From Sporosarcina sp. BI001-red (GTDB taxonomy: Bacteria; Bacillota; Bacilli; Bacillales_A; Planococcaceae): a DNA stretch of 64,000 bases. This document shows positions 28,823 to 38,022 of the stretch, one piece after another. Location: contig NZ_QQAK01000013.1 in NCBI RefSeq assembly GCF_003384035.1, forward strand, positions 186,001 through 250,000. The letters run 5' to 3'. Both the position numbers and the translations under genes were made by a program. The notes under the pieces were generated by a model. That model did not search any database and was not told the origin of the DNA. It was given only the letters and a program-made list of their open reading frames with translations. Numbering within the stretch: position 1 is the first letter of the stretch; every line of letters begins with the position of its first letter.

Positions 28823-29938
28823 ATGACATCTACTAAAGGTTTAGAAGGAATTGTAGCGACACAATCCGCGATCAGTTCAATCATCGATGATACCCTTACA
28901 TACGTCGGGTACGACATTGACGATCTTGCAAATAATGCGAGTTTCGAGGAAGTCGTCTATCTTCTCTGGCACCTGCGTCTACCAAAGCAAGATGAGCTGG
29001 CTGAATTGAAGCAGCAATTGGCAGACAACATGTCCGTTCCAGAAGAAGTGCTCGCTCATTTCAAAACGTATCCAATCAAAGACGTCCACCCGATGGCAGC
29101 ATTGCGTACAGCAATCTCCTTGTTAGGGTTATATGACGCGAAGGCTGAAGATATGTCCAAAGAAGAAAACTATCTGAAGGCGATTAAACTACAAGCGAAA
29201 ATTGCAACTGTTGTTACCGCATTTGCACGTATTCGGAAAGGTCTCGATCCAGTAGCTCCTGATACAACTCTTGGATATGCAGCAAACTTCCTTTACATGC
29301 TCAATGGTAAAAAACCGGAGCCGATTGAAGAAGAAGCATTCAACAAGGCACTTGTTTTGCATGCAGACCATGAGTTAAACGCATCTACGTTTACAGCTCG
29401 TGTTTGTGTTGCTACCCTTTCAGATATGTATTCAGGTGTTACAGCTGCAATTGGCGCCCTTAAAGGTCCATTGCACGGTGGCGCAAACGAGCAAGTTATG
29501 AAAATGTTAATGGAAATTGGCGACGAAGACAAAGTGGACGAGTACATCCATAACAAACTTGCGAACAAAGAAAAGATCATGGGCTTCGGTCACCGTGTTT
29601 ACCGTAAAGGAGACCCACGTGCTAAGCACCTTCGTGAAATGTCTGAAAAGCTAACTGAACTGCGCGGAGAAGGTAAATACTTCCGTATGTCCGAGCAGAT
29701 TGAAAAAATCGTTACTGGCGAGAAAAAATTACCGCCAAACGTTGATTTTTATTCAGCTTCGGTTTATCATTCACTTGGGATTGATCATGATCTATTTACT
29801 CCGATTTTTGCAGTTTCCCGCATTTCCGGATGGATTGCACACATTCTAGAGCAGTATGAGAACAACCGTCTGATCCGTCCTCGTGCCGAGTACATCGGAC
29901 CAGATATGCAAAAATATGTGCCAATCGATCAGCGCTAA
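28823..29938 (+). CDS. citZ: Citrate synthase
   Basis: Condenses acetyl-CoA and oxaloacetate to citrate. 371 residues from the ATG at 28823, with AAGGAGAG six bases upstream; the longer in-frame start is rejected. Type II-short bacterial form: catalytic histidines in L-H-G-G-A-N-E and G-F-G-H-R-V-Y, catalytic aspartate in N-V-D-F-Y-S-A. icd follows after 69 bases, as in the citZ-icd-mdh operon of Bacillus. Confidence 0.97.
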   Translation: MTSTKGLEGIVATQSAISSIIDDTLTYVGYDIDDLANNASFEEVVYLLWHLRLPKQDELAELKQQLADNMSVPEEVLAHFKTYPIKDVHPMAALRTAISLLGLYDAKAEDMSKEENYLKAIKLQAKIATVVTAFARIRKGLDPVAPDTTLGYAANFLYMLNGKKPEPIEEEAFNKALVLHADHELNASTFTARVCVATLSDMYSGVTAAIGALKGPLHGGANEQVMKMLMEIGDEDKVDEYIHNKLANKEKIMGFGHRVYRKGDPRAKHLREMSEKLTELRGEGKYFRMSEQIEKIVTGEKKLPPNVDFYSASVYHSLGIDHDLFTPIFAVSRISGWIAHILEQYENNRLIRPRAEYIGPDMQKYVPIDQR

Positions 29939-29957
29939 TTAGCAAAAATCTTTGGGG

Positions 29958-29988
29958 CGGTATATAAGTATACCGGCCCTATACTTAT
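29958..29988 (+). promoter_or_regulatory. Two overlapping, mutually exclusive hairpins before icd
   Basis: Hairpin A: CGGTATA (29958-29964) with TATACCG (29969-29975), loop TAAG. Hairpin B: ATAAGTATA (29964-29972) with TATACTTAT (29980-29988), seven-base loop. They share bases 29964-29972, so only one can form. Neither has a T-tract; hairpin B ends seven bases before the icd ribosome site. Could be a translational switch, a processing site, or a DNA operator. Confidence 0.6.
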
Positions 29989-30007
29989 GACTTTGGGAGG
30001 AATTATA

Positions 30008-31276
30008 ATGACTAACGAAGGTAAAATTACAGTAACAAACGGTGTATTAAACGTTCCCGATCACGCAACAGTTCCATTCATCATTGGTGATGGAACAGGT
30101 CCTGATATCTGGCATGCAGCTTCACGCGTACTTGAAGGCGCAGTGGATAAAGCGTATAACGGCAAACGTAAACTAGTTTGGAAAGAAGTGTTAGCGGGAG
30201 AGAAAGCATTCAACGAAACAGGAGAATGGCTTCCACAAGCGACACTCGATACGATTGACGAATACCTAATTGCGATTAAAGGTCCTTTGACTACTCCAAT
30301 CGGTGGCGGTTTCCGTTCATTGAACGTTGCTCTTCGTCAAGAACTTGATCTTTATACATGCCTACGTCCAGTTCGTTACTTTGAAGGTGTTCCTTCGCCA
30401 GTCAAACGCCCTGAAGACTGCGACATGGTCATCTTCCGTGAAAACACAGAAGATATTTACGCAGGAATTGAGTACAAAGAAGGTTCTGACGAAGTTAAAA
30501 AACTTATTAAGTTCCTACAAGATGAGCTCAATGTTAAAAATATTCGTTTCCCTGAAACTTCTGGACTTGGCATTAAGCCAATTTCTGAAGAAGGTACAAA
30601 ACGTCTAGTTCGCGGTGCTTTGAACTATGCTATCAGTGAAGGCCGTAAATCATTGACACTTGTACACAAAGGAAACATCATGAAATTCACAGAAGGCGCA
30701 TTCAAAAACTGGGGATATGAAGTAGCTGAACAAGAATTCGGCGACAAAGTATTCACATGGAACGAATACGATCGCATTAAAGATGAAAAAGGTACAGATG
30801 CTGCAAACAAAGCACAATCTGACGCTGAAGCTGCAGGCAAAATCATTGTTAAAGATTCTATCGCTGATATCTTCCTTCAGCAGATCTTGACTCGTCCGAA
30901 AGAGTTCGACGTTGTTGCAACTATGAACTTGAACGGTGACTATGTTTCTGATGCACTTGCTGCACAAGTTGGCGGAATCGGAATCGCACCAGGCGCTAAC
31001 ATTAACTACCTAACAGGACACGCGATCTTCGAAGCAACACACGGTACTGCACCGAAGTATGCAGGTCTAGACAAAGTAAACCCATCATCTGTTATTCTTT
31101 CTGGTGTTATGATGCTTGAGCACCTTGGCTGGAACGAAGCTGCAGACATGATTACGAAGTCTATCGAAAAGACAATCGCTTCTAAAGTGGTAACGTATGA
31201 CTTCGCACGCTTGATGGATGGCGCAACTGAAGTGAAGACTTCTGAGTTCGCTGACGAGCTAATCAAAAACCTATAA
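30008..31276 (+). CDS. icd: Isocitrate dehydrogenase (NADP type)
   Basis: Oxidises isocitrate to 2-oxoglutarate. 422 residues from the ATG at 30008, with GGGAGG upstream. The substrate loop [12 protein letters not shown], the [12 protein letters not shown] block, and metal ligands in the D-Y-V-S-D region are conserved. An insert near 240-280 ([11 protein letters not shown]) is typical of B. subtilis Icd. A terminator follows, so it is separated from mdh. Confidence 0.96.
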   Translation: MTNEGKITVTNGVLNVPDHATVPFIIGDGTGPDIWHAASRVLEGAVDKAYNGKRKLVWKEVLAGEKAFNETGEWLPQATLDTIDEYLIAIKGPLTTPIGGGFRSLNVALRQELDLYTCLRPVRYFEGVPSPVKRPEDCDMVIFRENTEDIYAGIEYKEGSDEVKKLIKFLQDELNVKNIRFPETSGLGIKPISEEGTKRLVRGALNYAISEGRKSLTLVHKGNIMKFTEGAFKNWGYEVAEQEFGDKVFTWNEYDRIKDEKGTDAANKAQSDAEAAGKIIVKDSIADIFLQQILTRPKEFDVVATMNLNGDYVSDALAAQVGGIGIAPGANINYLTGHAIFEATHGTAPKYAGLDKVNPSSVILSGVMMLEHLGWNEAADMITKSIEKTIASKVVTYDFARLMDGATEVKTSEFADELIKNL

Positions 31277-31318
31277 GTTTACGTTACGTAATCGACAGGT
31301 ACACAATAAGTAATGGAC

Positions 31319-31354
31319 AAAAAGCAGAGCTTCAATCGTAGCCTCTGCTTTTTG
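31319..31354 (+). terminator. Terminator after icd
   Basis: AAAAAGCAGAG (31319-31329) and CTCTGCTTTTT (31343-31353). It cuts the citZ-icd transcript off from mdh. Confidence 0.88.
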
Positions 31355-31447
31355 TTTATATAAAAATACTTCAATCCTCAAATGTTATTTCAAGATATTG
31401 TATTTTCTTCAATTTGTATAGGCAATATCATTAGTCTTATAGAATCC

Positions 31448-31574
31448 GTTGATTGGAGTGGAAGGCGGCGACTCCTGCGGGAACAGCGCGAGCTGAAGAC
31501 CCTGCACTGAGCGCAGCGAAGGAAGCGGCTGAAGCCGTGCCCGCGGAAAGCGTCCGCCTGCAACGGAAATCAAC
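31448..31574. repeat. Structured intergenic repeat, copy 1 (GC-rich, terminal inverted repeat)
   Basis: A 127-bp GC-rich block in an otherwise AT-rich gap. Ends are GTTGATT and AATCAAC, with longer imperfect inverted ends of about 21 bases. Inside are GCGGG/CCCGC arms and a CGGCT-GAA-AGCCG type hairpin. A second copy with the same ends lies at 46015-46147. I recall similar blocks between genes in many Bacillales. No reading frame of note; no transposase. Confidence 0.8.
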
Positions 31575-31630
31575 ACAGTTTAATATTCTGTTCAGCTTTG
31601 ATTAATCCAATTCTGAAAGGGAGTTTTAAT

Positions 31631-32569
31631 ATGTCTATGATTCGTAAAAAAGTTTCTGTTATTGGTTCTGGATTCACGGGGGCGACGACTGCGTTTCTAC
31701 TTGCTCAGAAAGAATTGTGTGACGTAGTGTTGGTGGACATCCCGAATATGGAGAGCTCAACGAAGGGGAAGGCGCTGGATATGCTAGAAGCGAGTCCTGT
31801 ACAAGGATTCGATGCTTCCATCATAGGAACGGCTGACTATGCAGACACCAAGGATTCGGACCTGGTCATCATAACAGCTGGTATTGCGCGCAAACCGGGG
31901 ATGAGTCGAGATGATCTTGTTCAGACGAATCAGAAGGTCATGAAGTCGGTGACAGCTGAAATCATAAAGCATTCACCTAATACGATGATTCTTGTCTTAA
32001 CGAATCCGGTCGATGCGATGACATATACGGTCTACAAAGAATCAGGATTGCCGAAAGAGCGCGTGATTGGTCAATCTGGAGTATTAGATACGGCTCGTTT
32101 CCGGACGTTCGTTGCGCAAGAACTAAACATTTCTGTGAAGGATGTATCTGGATTTGTATTAGGTGGCCATGGAGACGATATGGTACCACTCGTCCGTTAT
32201 TCATCAGCAGGTGGTGTTCCGATTGCTTCATTGCTATCAGCAGAGCGTATTGAAGAAATCGTACAACGGACGCGTAAGGGTGGAGCAGAGATTGTTAACC
32301 TCTTAGGCAATGGATCGGCGTATTATGCACCTGCTGCGTCTCTTGTGGAAATGGCAGAAGCGATTCTCAAAGATCAGAAACGCATTATTCCTGCGATTGC
32401 CTATCTGGAAGGTGAATTCGGAATGAATGGGATTTACTTAGGGGTCCCGACGGTTCTCGGAAAAGACGGAATCGAAAAGATTATTGAGCTTGAGTTAACA
32501 GACGAAGAGAAACAGGCATTAAGTAAATCTGCAGACTCCGTAACATCCGTCATGCAAGTGCTCGCCTAG
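31631..32569 (+). CDS. mdh: Malate dehydrogenase
   Basis: NAD-dependent malate/oxaloacetate conversion, LDH-like type, 312 residues as in B. subtilis. Visible: the N-terminal Rossmann loop [23 protein letters not shown], the R-F-R region and the catalytic histidine in G-G-H-G-D-D-M. AAAGGGAG precedes ATG at 31631. It follows the icd terminator and repeat, so it probably has its own promoter, which I cannot locate with confidence. Confidence 0.96.
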   Translation: MSMIRKKVSVIGSGFTGATTAFLLAQKELCDVVLVDIPNMESSTKGKALDMLEASPVQGFDASIIGTADYADTKDSDLVIITAGIARKPGMSRDDLVQTNQKVMKSVTAEIIKHSPNTMILVLTNPVDAMTYTVYKESGLPKERVIGQSGVLDTARFRTFVAQELNISVKDVSGFVLGGHGDDMVPLVRYSSAGGVPIASLLSAERIEEIVQRTRKGGAEIVNLLGNGSAYYAPAASLVEMAEAILKDQKRIIPAIAYLEGEFGMNGIYLGVPTVLGKDGIEKIIELELTDEEKQALSKSADSVTSVMQVLA

Positions 32570-32578
32570 TAAACTTAT

Positions 32579-32622
32579 AAATCGAGTAGTGATGGTAGAC
32601 ACTACTCGATTTATTTTTGTTT
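32579..32622 (+). terminator. Terminator of mdh
   Basis: AAATCGAGTAGTG (32579-32591) and CACTACTCGATTT (32600-32612), then ATTTTTGTTTT. Confidence 0.9.
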
Positions 32623-32673
32623 TATGATAGACTTTAAAGAAGTAGGATAAGTACCTAATAAGGGGGACTTTTT

Positions 32674-33153
32674 TTGATACTTGGTAAAAAAAGAAGAGTC
32701 GGTAGAGGGATTCAAGATATTAAGGTCGGCGAGAAACTTAAATTGACTGAAAAGATAGAAGACAGGGATCTACTTCTTTATCTTGGATTAACGAATGATC
32801 CCAATCCAATTTATATTCAACATGATTTCGCTGCACAGACAGATGTCAAAAAACCGATAGTGCCCACGCTCATGCTTACTGGTATTATCACTTCAGCTGT
32901 TTCTAAATATTTACCAGGTCCAGGATCCTATATTCTCGCTCAACATTTGGAGTTTCCTGTTCCGGTTTATCATTATGAAACTGTAGAGATCACATTGGAA
33001 GTTCAACTAGTTCTTGTCGAAGAAAATAAAATCGACATTAGCGTGACCGCCGTAAATGAATCTGGAGAACAAATAATTACCGGCTATGTAAGTGTTGCGG
33101 CCCCTGAATTAAAAGAAAAACAACTCACATCACAGTCATTGGATAATTTTTAA
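32674..33153 (+). CDS. MaoC-like hotdog dehydratase-family protein
   Basis: A 159-residue single hotdog-fold protein. Recognised from the hydratase-type D-P-N-P-I-Y segment followed by K-P-I-V-P-T-L-M-L-T-G-I; the classical hydratase 2 motif D-x-N-x-x-H is only partly present (Y replaces the expected His). TTG start with AGGGGGAC seven bases upstream. It ends one base before phoP, so translation is likely coupled to the phoP-phoR pair. Function is not known; enoyl-CoA hydratase activity is a guess. Confidence 0.75.
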   Translation: MILGKKRRVGRGIQDIKVGEKLKLTEKIEDRDLLLYLGLTNDPNPIYIQHDFAAQTDVKKPIVPTLMLTGIITSAVSKYLPGPGSYILAQHLEFPVPVYHYETVEITLEVQLVLVEENKIDISVTAVNESGEQIITGYVSVAAPELKEKQLTSQSLDNF

Positions 33154-33154
33154 T

Positions 33155-33865
33155 ATGGATACAATGGAAGCAATTTCAACGAAAACGATATTAATCGTAG
33201 AAGACGACCCGTCGATTTGTACACTTCTTGACTATAATCTGAAACAAAATGGTTATGAGACGCTAATAGCAACAAATGGTATAGATGCTTTGGAAAAAGC
33301 TACGAAGAATAAACCTGACTTGATTTTACTTGATATTATGCTTCCAGGAATGGATGGTATCGATGTCTGTCGGAACCTAAGGCAGCGTAATATGGAAACC
33401 CCCATCATCATGTTGACAGCACGTGGGGACGAGACAGATAAAGTATTAGGGCTAGAGATTGGCGCTGACGATTACATGACCAAGCCATTCAGTCCACGTG
33501 AACTCACTGCTCGGGTGAAGGCGGTTTTGCGCCGTGCTAATGGTCCCAAGCAGCCGAGCGATAGTATTAGTATCAATGGGTTGACGGTATATCTTGAACG
33601 TTATCAGACTGAACTGAACGGAGAACTGCTTGAATTCACACCAAAGGAATTCGAACTTCTTGTGCATCTCATGAAACACAAAAATCGTGTATTATCACGA
33701 GATCAGCTATTATCCGCAGTGTGGAATTATGATTTTAGTGGAGATACTCGTATTGTAGATGTTCATATTAGTCATCTTCGCGACAAAATTGAAGAAGATA
33801 CGAAAAAGCCGCGTTCCATTAAAACTGTGCGGGGAATCGGCTATAAGTTCGAGGAGTTTTCATGA
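33155..33865 (+). CDS. phoP: Response regulator PhoP (OmpR family)
   Basis: Phosphate-starvation response regulator by synteny (mdh-phoP-phoR-polA). 236 residues: receiver domain (about 10-125) with acidic pair E16-D17-D18, phospho-acceptor D60 in L-L-D-I-M-L-P-G and K in T-K-P-F, then an OmpR winged helix (about 140-234). No good ribosome site precedes either ATG (33155, 33164); translation seems coupled to the preceding gene, whose stop is one base away. The 3' end overlaps phoR by four bases. Confidence 0.92.
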   Translation: MDTMEAISTKTILIVEDDPSICTLLDYNLKQNGYETLIATNGIDALEKATKNKPDLILLDIMLPGMDGIDVCRNLRQRNMETPIIMLTARGDETDKVLGLEIGADDYMTKPFSPRELTARVKAVLRRANGPKQPSDSISINGLTVYLERYQTELNGELLEFTPKEFELLVHLMKHKNRVLSRDQLLSAVWNYDFSGDTRIVDVHISHLRDKIEEDTKKPRSIKTVRGIGYKFEEFS

Positions 33866-35295
33866 AAAAAGATGGTCATTCCCAAAGGATCCTACTCACA
33901 ACTAGTGCTACACTAGTTGTCTTTTCAATTGTTTTATGGGTTGTCATCAGTCAATTCTTCAATGTGGTGGGTGTGAATATAGATCCATCTTTGGAGAAGA
34001 AATTTTTGCTCTATTTAACTGCAGTGATCGTACTGTTCCTGATTTTAAGCTTGTTTACGGTATCACGAGTTATCTATCATTTTACAAAACCAGTTGACGA
34101 ATTGACACTCGTTGCTAGAAAACTCGCAAGCGGAGACTACAAAGCCCGTACGAGTGTGAGTGAATTCAGAGATCTTGGAAATTTAGCTATTTCCATTAAC
34201 CAGATTGCACGGAATGGTCAGGAAACCCAAATTGTAAGATCCATGGAAAAAGAACGGCTTAAAACACTTATTGAGAGTATTGGCAGTAGTTTACTCATGC
34301 TTGGTAGAGGTGGAACGGTTAATCTGATGAATGGGGTTTTTGCACAAACATTTCACGCATCCTCTCCTGATACAATTGGTAAATCCTATAAAGAAATCGG
34401 TTTGCCCTTAGCGGCTGAAAAGTTAATCGAAGATGTTTTTCTATCTGAACAAGTTCATGAGCAACAAATACGAATCCAGCAAGACAATGGCCCACTTGAC
34501 TTAACTGTATATGGGGCACCAGTTATAGGGCGCCACGGGAATTGGTTGGGAATCATTGTGGTGTTCCACGACATTTCTAAAATCATCCGTTTGGAAGAAG
34601 TTCGAAAAGATTTCGTTGCGAACGTTTCTCATGAATTGAGAACGCCCGTTACATCCATTAAAGGGTTTGCGGAAACGTTATTGGATGGTGCTCTTTCAGA
34701 TCCTGTTATTTCAAGAGATTTCATCACGATTATTGAAAAAGAGAGTGGACGGCTCCATTCCCTTGTTTCGGATCTATTGGAGTTGTCTGGAATTGAACAA
34801 CATGGATTCACGCTTAACTTATCGGAAGTGGATGCTGCCATTACAATACAAGAAGCCACTCAACTCGTCTCCGGAAAGCTTGCTGAAAAGCAAATGACAG
34901 TAGAGATTGAAGAAATGGACAAATTAGTGCTTGAAGCTGACAGCGGGCGCCTTATGCAAGTGCTTGTTAACTTGTTGATCAATGCAATCACATATTCCAA
35001 ACAAGGTACAACGATACGTATATCCGGAAAAAAAGACCTTGACTCTGTTTTGATTTCAATTGCAGACGAAGGCATCGGTATTGAAAAGGAAAAGTTACAA
35101 AGAGTGTTTGAACGATTTTATCGTGCTGATTTAGCAAGAAGTCGTGAATCAGGCGGCACAGGTTTGGGTCTAGCAATCGTGAAGCACTTACTGGAAGCGC
35201 ATCACGGAAGTATCTGGGTGGAGAGTGAGCTAGGTGAAGGATCAGAGTTTTTCGTAAAGCTGCCTATCCAGCAACACCCGCATTCAGCGGAATAG
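33862..35295 (+). CDS. phoR: Sensor histidine kinase PhoR with minimal extracytoplasmic loop
   Basis: Membrane histidine kinase paired with PhoP. 477 residues: TM1 (about 10-33), a loop of only about 14 residues, TM2 (about 48-71), HAMP (to about 120), PAS (about 135-240), HisKA with H257 in N-V-S-H-E-L-R-T-P, and HATPase with the N box L-I-N-A-I-T-Y-S and G boxes G-I-G-I and G-T-G-L-G-L. B. subtilis PhoR is about 579 residues with a large external domain between its TMs; that is missing here. Named by gene order, with a WalK-like alternative unlikely. Confidence 0.9.
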   Translation: MKKDGHSQRILLTTSATLVVFSIVLWVVISQFFNVVGVNIDPSLEKKFLLYLTAVIVLFLILSLFTVSRVIYHFTKPVDELTLVARKLASGDYKARTSVSEFRDLGNLAISINQIARNGQETQIVRSMEKERLKTLIESIGSSLLMLGRGGTVNLMNGVFAQTFHASSPDTIGKSYKEIGLPLAAEKLIEDVFLSEQVHEQQIRIQQDNGPLDLTVYGAPVIGRHGNWLGIIVVFHDISKIIRLEEVRKDFVANVSHELRTPVTSIKGFAETLLDGALSDPVISRDFITIIEKESGRLHSLVSDLLELSGIEQHGFTLNLSEVDAAITIQEATQLVSGKLAEKQMTVEIEEMDKLVLEADSGRLMQVLVNLLINAITYSKQGTTIRISGKKDLDSVLISIADEGIGIEKEKLQRVFERFYRADLARSRESGGTGLGLAIVKHLLEAHHGSIWVESELGEGSEFFVKLPIQQHPHSAE

Positions 35296-35305
35296 AGAAG
35301 GACCT

Positions 35306-35363
35306 CGTCGTTTTCATTTCATCCTGCCCACGTGGTAAGATGAGGGGAGACGACGTTTTTTTT
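35306..35363 (+). terminator. Terminator between phoR and polA
   Basis: CGTCGT (35306-35311) pairs with ACGACG (35350-35355), with an inner TCATC/GATGA stem, then eight T. Long interior makes it weaker than the other terminators in the window. Confidence 0.6.
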
Positions 35364-35384
35364 ATGAAGGAGTGGACGAGCTAC

Positions 35385-38012
35385 GTGACGACTAAAAAAA
35401 TTGTATTACTTGACGGAAACAGCTTGGCTTACCGTGCATTTTTTGCATTGCCATTATTAACAAATGACAGTGGAATCCATACAAATGCAGTTTATGGATT
35501 CACGATGATGTTGCAAAATATTTTAAAAGAAGAACAGCCGACCCATGTGCTCGTTGCTTGGGATGCAGGGAAAACCACATTCCGCCATAGTACGTTTAGT
35601 GAATACAAAGGGGGCCGTCAAAAAACGCCACCCGAGCTATCTGAACAATTTCCATACTTGCGTAAATTATTGACGGCATTCAATATTCCGCAATATGAAT
35701 TGGAGAACTTTGAAGCGGATGATATTATCGGAACCTTAAGCCGTACTGCGAGTGAAGAGGCAGTGAAGACCATTGTGATTTCCGGCGACAAAGACTTAAC
35801 GCAACTTGCGACGGAATCTACGACTGTATGCATCACGCGTAAAGGGATCACTGATATGGAAATTTATACGCCTGCGCACATTGAAGAAAAGTATGGAATC
35901 GAACCGCTTCAAATCATCGACATGAAAGGCTTGATGGGGGATGCATCGGATAACATTCCTGGTGTGCCAGGTGTTGGTGAAAAGACCGCTTTAAAGCTTT
36001 TGAAGGAATATGGGTCCGTTGAGCACGTATATGAGTCACTGGAAGCAATAAGCGGTAAAAAGTTGAAAGAAAACTTAACGAATAACGAAGAACAGGCGTA
36101 TATGAGTAAGCAGTTGGCGACGATTGAAGTGAATGCACCGATTACTATCGGACTCCAGGACTTGTCGTATAACGGACCGGACGAAGAACAGCTTACTCTG
36201 CTTTATAAAGAATTGAAGTTTACAACGTTACTTGAAAAAATGGGTGTAGAAGGCGTGGAAACAGAGCCTATAGAAGCCATTGAAGTAGAAACAAAGCACA
36301 AACTTACAAAAGCGGATCTTTCCGACCAGATGGCAGTTCACTTGGAAATGATGGATGATAACTATTTAACATCTGAATTATTTGGACTGGCAATGACAAG
36401 TGGGGAAAACGTGTTGTATGTACCTATGGATGATTTGAAGCAGGATGATGTCTTGAAAGAGTGGCTAGCTGATTCTGGGACGAAGAAATTTACGACAGAT
36501 GCGAAAGCCCTTTTTGCAGCGTTAGCCGCTGTTGACATCCCTATAGCAGGAATCGATTTTGACTTAACGCTTGCTGCCTATATTGTGAATCCATCCTTGT
36601 CTATTGACGATGTATCAGAAGCGGCTGCATCAGTTGGTTGGAATGGGATTCAGAAAGACGAGAAGGTTTATGGTAAAGGGGCTAAAAAAGCAATTCCAGC
36701 AACTGAAGAAATTGCACAACATGCGGGTACGAAAGCTGTTGCAGTATGGAATTTGTTCGAGCCGTTATCCGAAAAACTGAAGCAGAACGAGCAATACGAG
36801 TTGTATCATAATCTGGAATTGCCGCTCGCAAAAATTCTCGGGAAGATGGAGTCGGTTGGTGTAAAAACGGATTTGAACACACTTCAAACAATTGGTACGG
36901 AATTGACTAGCCGATTGGAACATTTAGAAACGACAATTTATGAGCTTGCAGGACAGCCGTTTAACATTAATTCACCGAAGCAATTGGGTATGATTCTGTT
37001 TGAAAAGATTGGCTTAACACCTATCAAGAAAACAAAAACGGGCTATTCTACAGCCGCGGATGTATTGGAGAAGTTAGAACCAGAACATGAAATCATCAAA
37101 CACATTCTGTTGTTCCGCCAACTTGGGAAATTAAAATCTACGTATATCGATGGACTGTCAAAAGAAATCCACGAAGATGGTAAAATTCATACGCGTTTCC
37201 AGCAAGCATTGACACAAACAGGGCGGTTAAGCTCGATCAATCCGAACTTACAAAACATCCCGATTCGTTTAGAAGAAGGGCGAAAGATCCGTGCGGCATT
37301 TGTCCCTTCAGAACCGAACTGGATTATGTTCGCAGCGGATTACTCTCAAATTGAGCTGCGAGTGCTTGCACATATTTCACAGGACGAAAAACTAATTGAA
37401 GCATTCCGCGCAGGAGAAGACATTCACACAAAAACCGCGATGGATGTGTTCGGTGTATCAAAAGAAGAAGTGACATCAAACATGCGACGGGCAGCAAAAG
37501 CTGTCAACTTCGGTATTGTATACGGTATTAGTGACTATGGTTTATCACAAAGTTTGGATATCCCACGAAAAGAAGCAGCTGAATTTATCGAGACTTATTT
37601 ATCCAGCTTCCCAGGTGTCAAACAATATATGGATGATATTATCGTCGATGCGAAACAACGCGGTTTTGTCTCTACGATGATGAACCGTCGCCGTTATTTA
37701 CCCGATATTACAAGTTCCAACTTTAACTTACGAGGCTTTGCAGAGCGTACTGCGATGAATACACCAATTCAAGGAACGGCAGCTGATATTATTAAAAAAG
37801 CAATGATCGATATGGACAAACGTTTGGAGACAGAAGGGTTACAAGCTCGTATGCTTCTGCAAGTACATGACGAACTAATCTTTGAGGCTCCTGAGGAAGA
37901 ACTGGAGCAATTGAAGAGAATCGTACCTGAAGTGATGGAATCTGCATTGGAACTAGACGTCCCTTTAAAAGTAGATGCTGCGTATGGCGCAAGTTGGTAC
38001 GAGACGAAGTGA
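35385..38012 (+). CDS. polA: DNA polymerase I
   Basis: Repair and Okazaki-fragment polymerase, 875 residues from the GTG at 35385 with AAGGAGTGG nine to ten bases upstream; this gives M-T-T-K-K-I-V-L-L-D-G-N-S-L-A-Y-R-A-F-F. 5' nuclease domain (1-290) with the D-A-S-D-N-I-P-G-V-P-G-V-G loop; a central domain in which the 3'-5' exonuclease acidic residues are largely lost, as in Bacillus enzymes; and the polymerase domain with D-Y-S-Q-I-E-L-R and V-H-D-E-L. mutM follows ten bases after the stop. Confidence 0.96.
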   Translation: MTTKKIVLLDGNSLAYRAFFALPLLTNDSGIHTNAVYGFTMMLQNILKEEQPTHVLVAWDAGKTTFRHSTFSEYKGGRQKTPPELSEQFPYLRKLLTAFNIPQYELENFEADDIIGTLSRTASEEAVKTIVISGDKDLTQLATESTTVCITRKGITDMEIYTPAHIEEKYGIEPLQIIDMKGLMGDASDNIPGVPGVGEKTALKLLKEYGSVEHVYESLEAISGKKLKENLTNNEEQAYMSKQLATIEVNAPITIGLQDLSYNGPDEEQLTLLYKELKFTTLLEKMGVEGVETEPIEAIEVETKHKLTKADLSDQMAVHLEMMDDNYLTSELFGLAMTSGENVLYVPMDDLKQDDVLKEWLADSGTKKFTTDAKALFAALAAVDIPIAGIDFDLTLAAYIVNPSLSIDDVSEAAASVGWNGIQKDEKVYGKGAKKAIPATEEIAQHAGTKAVAVWNLFEPLSEKLKQNEQYELYHNLELPLAKILGKMESVGVKTDLNTLQTIGTELTSRLEHLETTIYELAGQPFNINSPKQLGMILFEKIGLTPIKKTKTGYSTAADVLEKLEPEHEIIKHILLFRQLGKLKSTYIDGLSKEIHEDGKIHTRFQQALTQTGRLSSINPNLQNIPIRLEEGRKIRAAFVPSEPNWIMFAADYSQIELRVLAHISQDEKLIEAFRAGEDIHTKTAMDVFGVSKEEVTSNMRRAAKAVNFGIVYGISDYGLSQSLDIPRKEAAEFIETYLSSFPGVKQYMDDIIVDAKQRGFVSTMMNRRRYLPDITSSNFNLRGFAERTAMNTPIQGTAADIIKKAMIDMDKRLETEGLQARMLLQVHDELIFEAPEEELEQLKRIVPEVMESALELDVPLKVDAAYGASWYETK

Positions 38013-38022
38013 GGGAAGTACG

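Noticed and set aside
31448-31574. Insertion sequence or CRISPR fragment
   Set aside because: No transposase, no target duplication visible, and no direct-repeat/spacer pattern; better described as a structured repeat.
35340-35384. Upstream start for polA
   Set aside because: The extra residues overlap the phoR terminator and have no ribosome site; the GTG at 35385 gives the standard N-terminus.
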